A stretch of DNA of 64,000 nt from AC-32 sp963788215 (GTDB lineage Bacteria; Actinomycetota; Thermoleophilia; Gaiellales; Gaiellaceae). The first letter of the stretch is position 1. Every line of letters begins with the position of its first letter. Under the pieces are notes generated by a model. It searched no databases and had not been told where the DNA came from. It was given only the letters and a program-made list of their open reading frames with translations. The stretch covers positions 1 to 64,000 of the forward strand of contig CAWBFX010000003.1 in assembly GCA_963788215.1 (NCBI GenBank), read 5' to 3'. A program made the position numbers and the translations under genes. This document shows, piece after piece, positions 44,557-52,992 of the stretch.

Positions 44557-45873
44557 GTGATTCCCGAGATTCAGTACACGCGCAGCGGCGACGTCGCCAT
44601 CGCGTATCAGTCCTTCGGAGACGGCCCGCGGGACCTGGTGCTGGTGCCGATGTTCAGCAATCTCGTGTTCCCGTGGTCGAACGCGGACTGGCGCGGGATG
44701 TACCACGATTTCGCCCGCTACTCGCGCCTGATCACCTTCGACAAGCGGGGAACCGGGCTCTCAGACCGGCCGCGTGACCTCGGCCCGCTCGAAACGAGGA
44801 TGGACGACATTCGCGCGGTGCTCGACGCTGTCGGCGCGGAGCGGGCGACGCTCGTCGGAATGGGCGAAGGCGGGCAGACTTGCGCGCTTTTCGCGGCGAC
44901 CTACCCAGAACGGGCAGAGGCACTCGTGCTCTTCAATACGCCGGCGCGCGCCGTTCGTTCCGACGACTACCCCTACGGCACCCCGGCGGACGAGTGGCGC
45001 AAGCTGCTGCTCACGACCCGCGAACGGTGGGGCGAGCGCGAGTACTTCGAGGCTCAGGCTCGGGCTCTCGACCCCGACGCGGACGAAGAGTTCCTCGAGT
45101 GGTACGTCACCTGCCAGCGCTTCTGCGCCAGCCCGGGAGCGGCGGTCACCCTCTTTCGCGTCTTCGGCGAGACCGACCTCCGCGAGATGCTGCCGACGAT
45201 CCACGTGCCCACCCTCGTGCTCTACCGCGCTGGAGGACAGCCAGGCCGCGACGAGATGGCCGATCTCGCGCAGCGCATCCAGGGCGCTCAGGCTCTCGAG
45301 ATCGAAGGCGTCGGCTTCAAGGCATTCAAGGCGATGACACGAGAGGTCGAGCGCTTCCTCTCGGGCAAGACAGCGAAGCCCGTGCCCGACACCGTCCTCG
45401 CAACCGTGATGTTCACCGACATCGTGGGCTCCACCGAGCGGGCAGCCGCGCTCGGCGACCGGGCCTGGCGAGAGCTCCTGCAGGGACACCACGCCCGCGT
45501 CCGTCGCGAGCTCGGCCGGTTCCGCGGCCAGGAGGTCGACACGGCCGGCGACGGCTTCTTTGCGACCTTCGACGGCCCCGCGCGGGCCATCTCCTGCGCG
45601 CAGGCGATCGTCGACTCGCTCAGGGAGGTCGGGCTCGAGATCCGAGCAGGCGTCCACACCGGAGAGTGCGAGCTGCAGGACGGCAAGGTGACGGGGATCG
45701 CCGTGAACATCGGCGCGCGCGTCGCGGGCGTAGCCGGAGCGGGCGAGGTGCTCGTGTCCAGCACCGTCAAGGACCTTGTCGCGGGCTCGGACATCACCTT
45801 CGGCGAGAGAGGGCTCCAGGCGCTCAAGGGCATTCCGGGCGAATGGAAGCTGTACAGCGCGCTTCCCTCATGA
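44557..45873 (+). CDS. Alpha/beta-hydrolase-fold domain fused to class III nucleotide cyclase
   Basis: 438 aa. Residues 1-270 are an alpha/beta-hydrolase fold (TFDKRGTGLSDRP and LVLFNTPAR landmarks). The nucleophile elbow reads GMGEGG instead of GxSxG, so the catalytic Ser is replaced by Gly and the domain is probably a sensor. Residues 280-438 are a class III cyclase: FTDIVGSTERAA and DTAGDGFFATFD give both metal Asp residues, and VNIGARVAG gives the Asn/Arg pair, so activity is expected as a homodimer. GTG start at 44557. The operator for the next gene begins right after the stop. Confidence 0.92.
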   Translation: MIPEIQYTRSGDVAIAYQSFGDGPRDLVLVPMFSNLVFPWSNADWRGMYHDFARYSRLITFDKRGTGLSDRPRDLGPLETRMDDIRAVLDAVGAERATLVGMGEGGQTCALFAATYPERAEALVLFNTPARAVRSDDYPYGTPADEWRKLLLTTRERWGEREYFEAQARALDPDADEEFLEWYVTCQRFCASPGAAVTLFRVFGETDLREMLPTIHVPTLVLYRAGGQPGRDEMADLAQRIQGAQALEIEGVGFKAFKAMTREVERFLSGKTAKPVPDTVLATVMFTDIVGSTERAAALGDRAWRELLQGHHARVRRELGRFRGQEVDTAGDGFFATFDGPARAISCAQAIVDSLREVGLEIRAGVHTGECELQDGKVTGIAVNIGARVAGVAGAGEVLVSSTVKDLVAGSDITFGERGLQALKGIPGEWKLYSALPS

Positions 45874-45878
45874 ACAAG

Positions 45879-45934
45879 TCTTGACGTCGAACTATCTCCA
45901 GGTAGACTCGGCGTCAAGTAGTTCGACGTCAAGA
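45879..45934 (+). promoter_or_regulatory. Promoter within a 16-bp inverted-repeat operator upstream of the cupin gene
   Basis: TCTTGACGTCGAACTA (45879-45894) is an exact inverted repeat of TAGTTCGACGTCAAGA (45919-45934), 24 bp apart, with a third half-site GCGTCAAG at 45911-45918. TTGACG (45881-45886) and TAGACT (45903-45908), 16 bp apart, form a promoter lying inside the operator, so a bound repressor would block it. The CTTGACGTC half-site style resembles MarR-family operators; no regulator gene is adjacent. Confidence 0.7.
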
Positions 45935-45971
45935 AGATCGATGGGAAGCCTTTTCCCGGAAAGGTGGCCAG

Positions 45972-46652
45972 ATGCCCACCGCAGTCGAGAGCCGCTTCGT
46001 ACTGACACACATCGACCAGCTCGAGCCCGCCCCGCGGATCGCACCGGGAGGAACCGACGACGGTAGGAAGCGGCTCGACGTCCGGCGCCGCCTCGGCATC
46101 ACATCGTTCGGCATCCAGGCGTTCAGCGCGCCCGGTGACGTCCGGGTCATCAGCGAGCACGACGAGACCCTGCTCGGCGAGGGTGGGCAAGAGGAGCTCT
46201 ACGTCGTCCTCCGGGGCGCGGCAACGTTCGAGATCGACGGCGAGGTCGTCGACGCTCCCACCGGCACGATGGTGCAGGTTCAGCCTGCGGCGAAGCGGAA
46301 GGCGACCGCTATCGAGGACGGAACGACGATCCTCGTCATCGGAGGAACGCCGGGCGAGGCATACAAGCCGGGCCCCGAGGAGGCCGCAGAGGCGTTCGCC
46401 GCGTACAACGCAGGGGATTACGAGACGGCGCTGACGAAGCAGCTCGTCGTGGTCGAGAAGCTGCCGGACAGCGTCATTGCGCACTTCAACGCCGGGTGCT
46501 TCGCGGCACGAGCGGGACATGCCGACGAGGCGATCGAGCACCTCCGGAAGGCGGTCGAGCTCAACGAGCGCGTCAGGGAGCTCATGGCCGGCGACGAGGA
46601 TCTCGACTCCATTCGCGACGATCCGCGCTTCGCCGAGCTGGCGAAGGCCTAA
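45972..46652 (+). CDS. Cupin-domain protein with C-terminal TPR-like repeat
   Basis: 226 aa. Residues about 45-125 are a cupin barrel (EELYVVLRGAATFEIDGEVVDAPTGTMVQVQP). Its usual metal-binding His residues are mostly missing, except a possible HDET, so it may bind ligand without metal. Residues 130-225 hold TPR-like helices (AYNAGDYETALTK, FNAGCFAARAGHADEAIEHLRKAVELNE). Function unknown; the strong operator at 45879 implies tight repression and probably a stress or small-molecule response. A GAAAGGTGG ribosome binding site precedes ATG 45972. The end overlaps kynU by 4 bp. Confidence 0.85.
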   Translation: MPTAVESRFVLTHIDQLEPAPRIAPGGTDDGRKRLDVRRRLGITSFGIQAFSAPGDVRVISEHDETLLGEGGQEELYVVLRGAATFEIDGEVVDAPTGTMVQVQPAAKRKATAIEDGTTILVIGGTPGEAYKPGPEEAAEAFAAYNAGDYETALTKQLVVVEKLPDSVIAHFNAGCFAARAGHADEAIEHLRKAVELNERVRELMAGDEDLDSIRDDPRFAELAKA

Positions 46653-47800
46653 CCCGCGGCGACCCGGCCGAGCGCTGCGACGGCGGCTTCGAGCTGCTCG
46701 TCCGAGTGGTACGGCGCGGGCCCGAAGCGCAGGTACCGGCCCCGGCTGTCGGTGACGACGCCTGCGTCGAGCAACCGGCGGCTGAGCTCCTCGGCCCGCT
46801 CGGACTCGACCGCGAGAAACCCGCCGAAGGCCTCGAGCGGGGTCTCGCGGTCGCGCGTGACATCGTCGAGCCCGAGCTCGTCGAACCGCCCGGCGAGCAG
46901 CGTCGTCTGGTGGAGGTAGCTCTCGCGTAGCCGAACCGGGGTCAGACCCCGGTCGTCAAAGAAGTCGAGCACGCGGGCGGCGCGGTAGTGGCTCGTCGGG
47001 TCGTAGGTCGAGCCGGCGAAGCGCATGCTGCCGACCGGGTACGGCGTCGCGCCCGGGTCGCGCGCCGCGTGCATCTCGTCGAACTCGGCGAACCAGCCCG
47101 TGATCGCGGGCCGCAGCTCGTCGGCCTGCGGTGGGAGCCGCAGGAAGCAGTTGCCCTCGCCGAGCTGGAGGTACTTGTAGCCGCCGCCGACGATCCACGC
47201 CCGCTCGAGCCCCGCGACCGTGAAGGGCACGCAGCCGAGCGCGTGGTAGGCGTCGACGAGCAGCTCCGCGCCCGCCTCGGCACAGGCCGTCGCCAGCTCC
47301 GGGAGCGCGGGCACGATGCGGGAGTCTTCGAACAGGACTGCGGAGACGAGCACCGCGCTCGCGCCGGAAGCTTCGGCCGCGAGCCGCTCCGCAAGGGTCT
47401 CCGCCGGCCGCGCGGGCAGACGCGCGACCTCGAGCCCCTCCTCCGCAAGTCTCCCGAGTTGCCGACGCAGAGTGTGGAACTCGCCGTCGGTCGTGACGAG
47501 CTTCGGCCGCTCGCGTAGGGGCAGCGCGGAGAGAAACCGGAGCACGAGCTCGTGCGTGTTCGGGCCGAGCGCGACGGGCGAGCCGGCGTCGTCGAGCAGC
47601 CGCCGGACGCCTTCGCGCAACCGCTCCGCCTTCGCGAACGCGCGCTCCCATTTCAGGTCCGCGTGCTCGGCCGCGTCCTGCCACGCCTCTAGCTGTCCCT
47701 CGCGCCCGACGTCGGGCCAGGCCTGGTGAGAGTGTCCCGTCAGGAGCAGACGCTCGGTGACGCGAAAGGCCGAGTAGTGCGCGGCGAGGCCGTCGATCAA
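46649..47800 (-). CDS. kynU: Kynureninase
   Basis: 383 aa from TTG 47800, which shares TTGA with the kynA stop; the ORF upstream of it is Arg/Pro-rich and non-coding. PLP fold type I: TGHSHQAWPDV near the N-terminus, ALGPNTHELVLRF, VDAYHALGCVPF and PLP lysine in IVGGGYKYLQLGEGNCFL. It cleaves kynurenine to anthranilate and alanine. Last gene of the ten-gene tryptophan operon, giving the anthranilate consumed by the ligase and monooxygenase upstream. It ends by overlapping the convergent cupin gene by 4 bp. Confidence 0.93.
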   Translation of the reverse strand: MIDGLAAHYSAFRVTERLLLTGHSHQAWPDVGREGQLEAWQDAAEHADLKWERAFAKAERLREGVRRLLDDAGSPVALGPNTHELVLRFLSALPLRERPKLVTTDGEFHTLRRQLGRLAEEGLEVARLPARPAETLAERLAAEASGASAVLVSAVLFEDSRIVPALPELATACAEAGAELLVDAYHALGCVPFTVAGLERAWIVGGGYKYLQLGEGNCFLRLPPQADELRPAITGWFAEFDEMHAARDPGATPYPVGSMRFAGSTYDPTSHYRAARVLDFFDDRGLTPVRLRESYLHQTTLLAGRFDELGLDDVTRDRETPLEAFGGFLAVESERAEELSRRLLDAGVVTDSRGRYLRFGPAPYHSDEQLEAAVAALGRVAAG

Positions 47801-48582
47801 AGCTCGCTGCGGATCGCCCAGAGGTCGGGGAAGAACGGCTGGTGGAGCGTCGAGCGTAGGTACTCGGCGCCGTAGCCGCCGGTGCCGACCTTCGTGCCGA
47901 TCGTCCGCTCGACCATCTTCACGTGGTGGTAGCGCCACTCCATGAACCCCTCGTCGAAGTCGACGAGGCGCTCGGCCACCTGGGCAGGCTCGGCATCGTC
48001 ACGGTAGGCGCGGAGGAGCGCGGCCTGGACGCCCTCCGATTCCTGCGCGGGCTGCGTCACGTCCCGCTCCAGGATCTCCTGCGGGATCTCGTAGCCCTTG
48101 GAGTGCAGGTAGCGGAGAAAGGAGTCGTAGACCGACGGGCGCTCGAGCGCCGCCTTGACCTTGTCGTAGTCGACGCTGCCCTCGTGGTAGGCGGTCAGGA
48201 CGCCCGGGTCACGGCGGCCGAGGATCGCCTCGAGCTCGCGGAACTGGCCGGACTGGAACCCGGAAGACTCCTCGAGCCGCTCTCGGAAGGTCAGGAACTG
48301 GACGGGCGTCATCGTCTCGATCACGTCGAGCTGCGCGACCACGAGCTTGAGGATCGTCAGCGCCCGCTTGAAGGTCGCGAACGCGCGTGCGTCGTGGCCC
48401 TCCTCGAGCATCCGCTGCAGGTAGCGGAGCTCGTGGATCAGCTGCTTGAACCAGAGCTCGTACACCTGGTGGACGACAATGAAGAGGACCTCGTCGTGCT
48501 CCTCGGACGTCGGCCGCTGCGCCCCGAGGATCTCCTCCAGCGCGAGGTACGAGGTGTACGACAGCGACTTGTCCTGGCTCAC
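47797..48582 (-). CDS. kynA: Tryptophan 2,3-dioxygenase
   Basis: 261 aa haem enzyme. Landmarks are YTSYLALEEILGAQ, FIVVHQVYELWFKQLIHEL (substrate-site residues), ESSGFQSGQFRELEAILG, WRYHHVKMVERTIGTKVGTGG with the proximal haem His, and the terminal PFFPDLWAIR. It opens the indole ring with oxygen to N-formylkynurenine. It overlaps the acyl-CoA dehydrogenase gene upstream and kynU downstream by 4 nt each. A dedicated kynB formamidase is not seen in the operon. Confidence 0.97.
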   Translation of the reverse strand: MSQDKSLSYTSYLALEEILGAQRPTSEEHDEVLFIVVHQVYELWFKQLIHELRYLQRMLEEGHDARAFATFKRALTILKLVVAQLDVIETMTPVQFLTFRERLEESSGFQSGQFRELEAILGRRDPGVLTAYHEGSVDYDKVKAALERPSVYDSFLRYLHSKGYEIPQEILERDVTQPAQESEGVQAALLRAYRDDAEPAQVAERLVDFDEGFMEWRYHHVKMVERTIGTKVGTGGYGAEYLRSTLHQPFFPDLWAIRSEL

Positions 48583-49670
48583 GCTTGGGCCTCCCTGAAG
48601 AGCTCGCGGGCGATGATCTCGCGCTGGACCTCAGATGCACCTTCGTAGATGCGCGGCGCGCGTACCTCGCGGTAGAGGTGCTCGAGGAGGTGGCCTCGTT
48701 CGAGCGCGCGGGCGCCGTGCACCTGAACGGCCACGTCGACCGCCCGCTGCGCGGCTTCCGTGGCGAAGAGCTTCGCCATCGCCGAGGTTCTGCGGACCAG
48801 GGGCGAGCCCGCGTCGTAGCGGGCGGCGGCCTCGCGGACGAGCAGGCGCGCAGCCTCGATCTCGGTCGCGACCCCGGCGAGCTGGTGCGAGACGGCCTGG
48901 AAGTGGGACAGCGGCCGGCCGAACGCCTCACGCTCGCGCGTGTGCTCCACGGCTGCGTCCAGCGCGGCCTGGGCCATCCCGACCGCGAAGGCGCCGACGC
49001 TCGGCCGGAAGAGGTCGAGCGTATCCATGGCCACCGCGAACCCGCAGTCGACGTCGCCGAGCACCTGGCCGCGATCCACGCGCACGCCGTCGAAGTCGAG
49101 GCGCCCGATTGGATGCGGGGCGAGCAGGTCGAGGTGCCGGCCGGAGAGCCCTTCGCTCTCCCGCGGGACGGCGAACGCGGTGATCCCCTTCGCGCCGCGG
49201 TCCGAGGTGCGGGCGAAGACGCTGTAGACGTCGGCCTCGGGGGCGTTCGAGATCCAGAGCTTCGTGCCCGTCAGGCGGAAGCCGTCCCGCTCGCGCCTGG
49301 CCCGCAGGCCGAGGCTCGCCGCATCGGAGCCGGCCTCTGGCTCGCTCAGCGCGAAGGCAGCCACGGCCTCGCCGCTCGAGAGGCGCGGGATCCATTCCTC
49401 GCGGACGTCAGGACTGCCTCGGCTGAGGATCGGGTAGCCGCCGAGCCCCTGGAGCGCGAGCGCAGTCTCGGCCTCGGTGCAGCCGTGGGCGAGGCCCTCG
49501 CGCAGCTCGCAGAGCTCGACCGCCGAGCCGGCGAAGACCAGCTCGAGCAAGCCGTGCTCGCCGAGCGCGCGGACCAGCGGACGGTTCAGCCGTCCGGGTC
49601 TGCCCCGCGCTGCGATCGGCGCGAAGACCTCGTGCCCGAGGCGGTGGACGCGTTCGAGGATCTCAGCCAT
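48579..49670 (-). CDS. Acyl-CoA dehydrogenase
   Basis: 363 aa flavoprotein. FAAFALSEPEAGSDAASL and LTGTKLWISNA are the acyl-CoA dehydrogenase signatures 1 and FAD-site segments. VQVHGARALERGHLLEHLYREVRAPRIYEGASEVQREIIARE is signature 2 (cited by position, about 305-350), and the usual catalytic-base region (YEGAS) is present. It is somewhat short at the N-terminus. In this operon it most likely oxidises an alicyclic CoA thioester formed after ring reduction of anthraniloyl-CoA. It overlaps ridA (8 bp) and kynA (4 bp). Confidence 0.92.
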   Translation of the reverse strand: MAEILERVHRLGHEVFAPIAARGRPGRLNRPLVRALGEHGLLELVFAGSAVELCELREGLAHGCTEAETALALQGLGGYPILSRGSPDVREEWIPRLSSGEAVAAFALSEPEAGSDAASLGLRARRERDGFRLTGTKLWISNAPEADVYSVFARTSDRGAKGITAFAVPRESEGLSGRHLDLLAPHPIGRLDFDGVRVDRGQVLGDVDCGFAVAMDTLDLFRPSVGAFAVGMAQAALDAAVEHTREREAFGRPLSHFQAVSHQLAGVATEIEAARLLVREAAARYDAGSPLVRRTSAMAKLFATEAAQRAVDVAVQVHGARALERGHLLEHLYREVRAPRIYEGASEVQREIIARELFREAQA

Positions 49671-50040
49671 CGAGAACGGCGACGCCCATCAGCTCGACCC
49701 GCGCATCGGGCTCGAAGAGCGCCGAGACCCCGATCAGAGCCATCGCGGGGTAGCGCCGCCCGAAGTGCCGCCGCCAGACCTCGCCCAGCTCGGCCCTCGA
49801 CGCGCGGTAGTCCTCGATGTCGGTCGTGTAGACGACGAGCGAGACCAGCCGTTCGGGCTCGCCGCCGGCCGCGCGTAGCGCCGTGACGAGCTTCCCGGCG
49901 GCCGAGTCGAACTGCTCGACGAGCGAGGCGCCCTCCCCGGTCTGACCGCCGAGGTACACCGCCCCGCCCGCGACGACGGCGTGCGCGAAGCCGACCGGCT
50001 CGGGCAGCTCGGGCGGATTGACGATCAGCGGCCCGTCCAC
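49663..50040 (-). CDS. RidA/YjgF/UK114-family enamine/imine deaminase-like protein
   Basis: 125 aa. Family pattern: VGFAHAVVAGGAVYLGGQTGEG, LVTALRAAGGEPERLVSLVVYTTD, YPAMALIGVSALFEPDARVELMGVAV; the conserved Arg of the R-x-C-V-E motif appears as DARVEL. RidA proteins hydrolyse reactive enamines and imines to the keto compound and ammonia. The ACMR product 2-amino-5-oxocyclohex-1-enecarboxyl-CoA is exactly such an enamine, so a pathway role in removing the amino group is plausible. It overlaps its neighbours by 16 and 8 bp. Confidence 0.9.
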   Translation of the reverse strand: MDGPLIVNPPELPEPVGFAHAVVAGGAVYLGGQTGEGASLVEQFDSAAGKLVTALRAAGGEPERLVSLVVYTTDIEDYRASRAELGEVWRRHFGRRYPAMALIGVSALFEPDARVELMGVAVLDG

Positions 50041-50852
50041 GTCGGGCTCCTCCCCGCGCTCCAGGCCTCATAGAACTCCCGGAAGTCGTCGCTCTTCATC
50101 AGGAGCGCCTGCGCAAGCGCCTCCATCTCGACCGCGTCGCCGAGCGCCATGTCGAGCTCCCGGGTCAGGAGCACCTTCGTGGTCGAATGCGCCAGAGCAG
50201 GGCCGTCCGCCAGGCGCCGCGCCATCTCGCCGGCGGTCGCCGCCAGCTCCTCGTCGTCGACGACGCGCGTCGCCAGGCCGATCGCGGCTGCGTTCTCCGC
50301 GTCGACCTCCTCGCCGAGGACGAGCAGCTCGGTTGCGCGCCCGAGGCCGATCAGCCGGGGGAGCAGGTAGGCGGCGCCCATGTCGGCGCCGGCCAGGCCG
50401 ACGCGTGTGAACAGAAACGAGAACTTCGCGGAGCGCGCGACGAGCCGCAGGTCGGCGGCAAGGGCCAGCACGGCGCCCGCTCCGGCGGCGACGCCGTTCA
50501 CGGCCGCGACGATCGGCAGCGGCGACTCGCGCATCGCCTTCACCACGGCGCCGCTCATGCGCGTGAACTCGAGCAGCTCCCCCGCCCCCATGCCCTGCAG
50601 CTCGCCGATGATCTCCTCCACGTCGCCGCCAGAGCAGAAGCCGCGGCCGGTGCCGGTCAGAACCAGCACCCGCGCGTCGCCGCGGTGCGGCAGCTCGCCG
50701 AGCAGGTCGCGGAGATCGGCGTAGACGTCGAAGGTGAGGGCGTTCAGCTTGTCCGGCCGCGAGAAGGTGACGGTCGCGACGCCGTCCTCGAGGGTCAGGT
50801 CGAAGTTCTGCCAGCGCTCGGTGAACGCCGCCGAGCCGCGGAAGGGGCTCAT
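50025..50852 (-). CDS. Enoyl-CoA hydratase/isomerase family protein
   Basis: 275 aa crotonase. GVATVTFSRPDKLNALTFDVY, the CoA oxyanion loops GRGFCSGGDVEEI and NGVAAGAGAVLALAADLRL, and the downstream GRATELLVLGEEVDAENAAAIGL are present. It hydrates or isomerises an unsaturated CoA thioester, here probably a cyclohexene-carboxyl-CoA intermediate. ATG at 50852 sharing ATGA with the SDR stop. Together with the SDR and acyl-CoA dehydrogenase it supplies a beta-oxidation-like module. Confidence 0.93.
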   Translation of the reverse strand: MSPFRGSAAFTERWQNFDLTLEDGVATVTFSRPDKLNALTFDVYADLRDLLGELPHRGDARVLVLTGTGRGFCSGGDVEEIIGELQGMGAGELLEFTRMSGAVVKAMRESPLPIVAAVNGVAAGAGAVLALAADLRLVARSAKFSFLFTRVGLAGADMGAAYLLPRLIGLGRATELLVLGEEVDAENAAAIGLATRVVDDEELAATAGEMARRLADGPALAHSTTKVLLTRELDMALGDAVEMEALAQALLMKSDDFREFYEAWSAGRSPTWTGR

Positions 50853-51535
50853 GCCTGCAACCCTCCGCCGTCGAGGACGAGCGTCTGGCCGTTGATCGCC
50901 GCGGCTTCCGGAGACGCGAGGAAGACGACCGCGGCGGCGACCTCCCCGGGCTCGAGCAACCGGCCAAGCGGCGTCATCTGCTCGAGCTCGGCCGCCGCCT
51001 CCTCCTCGGTGCGCCCGGTCTTGGCGACGATGTTGGCGACGGTCCGCCGCGTCAGGTCGGTGTCCACGTAGGCGGGGCAGACCGCGTTCGCGGTCACGCC
51101 GGTGCCGGCCACCTCGGCGGCGGTTGCGCGCATCAGCCCGATCGCAGCGTGCTTCGATGCGCTGTACGCGGCGGTGTAGCGGGCGCCGACCAGCCCGGCG
51201 ACGGAAGCGACGGTCACGATGCGGCCATCTCCGCGCTCGATCATGCCGCCCACGACGGCGCGCGTGCAGAGGAACGGGCCCGTCGCGTTCACGTCCAGAT
51301 GGGCGCGCCAGTCCTTGAGCGTGGTGCGGGCCAGTGACGCGCCCGTCCCGATGCCGGCGTTGTTGACGAGCACGTCGACGCGGCCGAGACGCTCGAAGAA
51401 ATCCCGGACGGCGGATTCGTCCGTGACGTCGAGCTCGTCGTGAGCCGGCGCGTGCACCTCGGCGCCGTCGAACCGCTCGGCGACGGCCTTGCCGATCCCC
51501 TTCGCGCCCCCGGTGACGACGACGACGCGGCTCAC
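50849..51535 (-). CDS. Short-chain dehydrogenase/reductase (3-hydroxyacyl-CoA dehydrogenase-like)
   Basis: 228 aa classical SDR. TGGAKGIGKAVAERF (cofactor loop), NNAGIGTG, catalytic Ser and YxxxK in VASVAGLVGARYTAAYSASKH, and terminal LVLDGGGLQA. The early Asp of VDVLVNN and acidic preference suggest NAD. It probably oxidises the hydroxyl introduced by the hydratase. It overlaps the ligase stop (4 nt) and the hydratase start (4 nt). Confidence 0.93.
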   Translation of the reverse strand: MSRVVVVTGGAKGIGKAVAERFDGAEVHAPAHDELDVTDESAVRDFFERLGRVDVLVNNAGIGTGASLARTTLKDWRAHLDVNATGPFLCTRAVVGGMIERGDGRIVTVASVAGLVGARYTAAYSASKHAAIGLMRATAAEVAGTGVTANAVCPAYVDTDLTRRTVANIVAKTGRTEEEAAAELEQMTPLGRLLEPGEVAAAVVFLASPEAAAINGQTLVLDGGGLQA

Positions 51536-52992
51536 GCGAGGAGGGCCTTCCGGTCGAGCTTTCCGGAGGGCGTCTTCGGCAGCTCATCGAGGAAGACGAC
51601 CTCGCGCGGGTACTTGTGCGGCGACAAGCGCTCGCGGACGAACGACTGCAGCACCTGCTCCGCGACCGGCCGACGTGCGACCACGTACGCCCGCGGAATC
51701 GTCAGCCCGTTCTGCGCCGCGCCGACGACCGCGCATTCGACGACGTCCGGGTGGCCGACGAGGCAGTGCTCGATCTCGGCCGGCGCGACCCAGATGCCGC
51801 CGACCTTGATCAGGTCGTCGACGCGGCCGCGGTACCAGAAGAAGCCGTCGTCGTCGCGGTCGAAGAGGTCTCCCGTGTGCACGGTGTCGCCGTCGAACGT
51901 GCGCCGCGTCTTCTCCTCGTCTCCCCAGTAGAGGAGCGCGGCCGTGTCGCCGGTGACGAGCAGCTCGCCGTTCTCGCCGACCTGCGCCTCGTAGCCGGGC
52001 ACGAGCTCGCCGGTCGAGCCGGGGCGCGCCCGCCCCGGCCGGTTCGAGATGTAGATGTGGTACAGCTCGCACGAGCCGATCCCGTCGAGCACCTCGACCC
52101 CGAACGTCTCGAGCCAGCGGTCATGCAGGTCCCGCGGCAGCGCCTCGCCGGCCGAGGTGCAGAGCCGCAGGCACGAGAGATCCTGCGCCGCGGCGTCGGG
52201 GTGGTCGATCATCTGCGCCATCATCGTCGGGACGTTGACGAGGATCGTCGGCCGGTGCTCGGCGATCAGGCCGAAGATCCGCTCCGCGGTCGTGCGTTCC
52301 GGGAAAACGATCCCCGCGCCGCCGACCCCGAACGGGTACAGCGCCGTCAGGTCGCGCGCGTAGCCGAAGAAGAGCTTCGGGACCGGCAGGACGACGTCGT
52401 CCTCGCGGATGCCGAGCACCTCGCGTGCGTACCACTCGTGGCTGAGGACGGGACTATGCACCGGGTGGACCGCGCCCTTGGGCCGGCCCGTGCTCCCGGT
52501 CGTGAACTTCCAGAGACAGATGTCGTCCTTCGTCGTCGGCGCGGGCTCTAGCTCATCCGAGACGTCCTGCAGGAAGTCCGCGGTCACGACGAGGACCTGC
52601 CTGCCGCCCGCGACCTCACGGAGCACGGACTCTGTGCTCTCGTCGACAACGATGACCTTCGCGTCGGTGTACTCGATGTAGTACGCGTAGTCCTTGGGCT
52701 GCAGGAAGGTGTACGCCTCGGTCGTGACCGCGCCGATCTTCTGCGCGCCGTACCAGAGCGCGACGAACTCGACCGAGTCGCCGAGGACGAGCAGCACGCG
52801 CTCGCCGGCGCGCACGCCCAGCTCCAGGAGGAGGTTCCCGCAGCGATTGACCAGGGCAGCGAGCTCAGCGTAGGTCGTCTGGCCGCGCGGGCCGATCAGC
52901 GCCGTCCGTTCGCCGCGGCCTTCCTCGACGTTCCGGTCCACGAACCGTGTCGCTAGGTTCAGCTCCTCCGGCAGATCGGCCCTGGTGATCAC
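51532..52992 (-). CDS. Benzoate/2-aminobenzoate-CoA ligase (AMP-forming)
   Basis: 486 aa from GTG 52992 (GTGA overlap with the creatininase-family stop). ANL-superfamily motifs: P-loop KFTTGSTGRPKGAVH, GSCELYHIYISNRPG (A5 region typical of benzoate-CoA ligases), YRGRVDDLIKVGGIW and the C-terminal catalytic Lys in TPSGKLDRKAL. The subgroup activates benzoate or anthranilate with ATP and CoA. In this operon anthranilate from KynU is the obvious substrate. Confidence 0.93.
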   Translation of the reverse strand: MITRADLPEELNLATRFVDRNVEEGRGERTALIGPRGQTTYAELAALVNRCGNLLLELGVRAGERVLLVLGDSVEFVALWYGAQKIGAVTTEAYTFLQPKDYAYYIEYTDAKVIVVDESTESVLREVAGGRQVLVVTADFLQDVSDELEPAPTTKDDICLWKFTTGSTGRPKGAVHPVHSPVLSHEWYAREVLGIREDDVVLPVPKLFFGYARDLTALYPFGVGGAGIVFPERTTAERIFGLIAEHRPTILVNVPTMMAQMIDHPDAAAQDLSCLRLCTSAGEALPRDLHDRWLETFGVEVLDGIGSCELYHIYISNRPGRARPGSTGELVPGYEAQVGENGELLVTGDTAALLYWGDEEKTRRTFDGDTVHTGDLFDRDDDGFFWYRGRVDDLIKVGGIWVAPAEIEHCLVGHPDVVECAVVGAAQNGLTIPRAYVVARRPVAEQVLQSFVRERLSPHKYPREVVFLDELPKTPSGKLDRKALLA

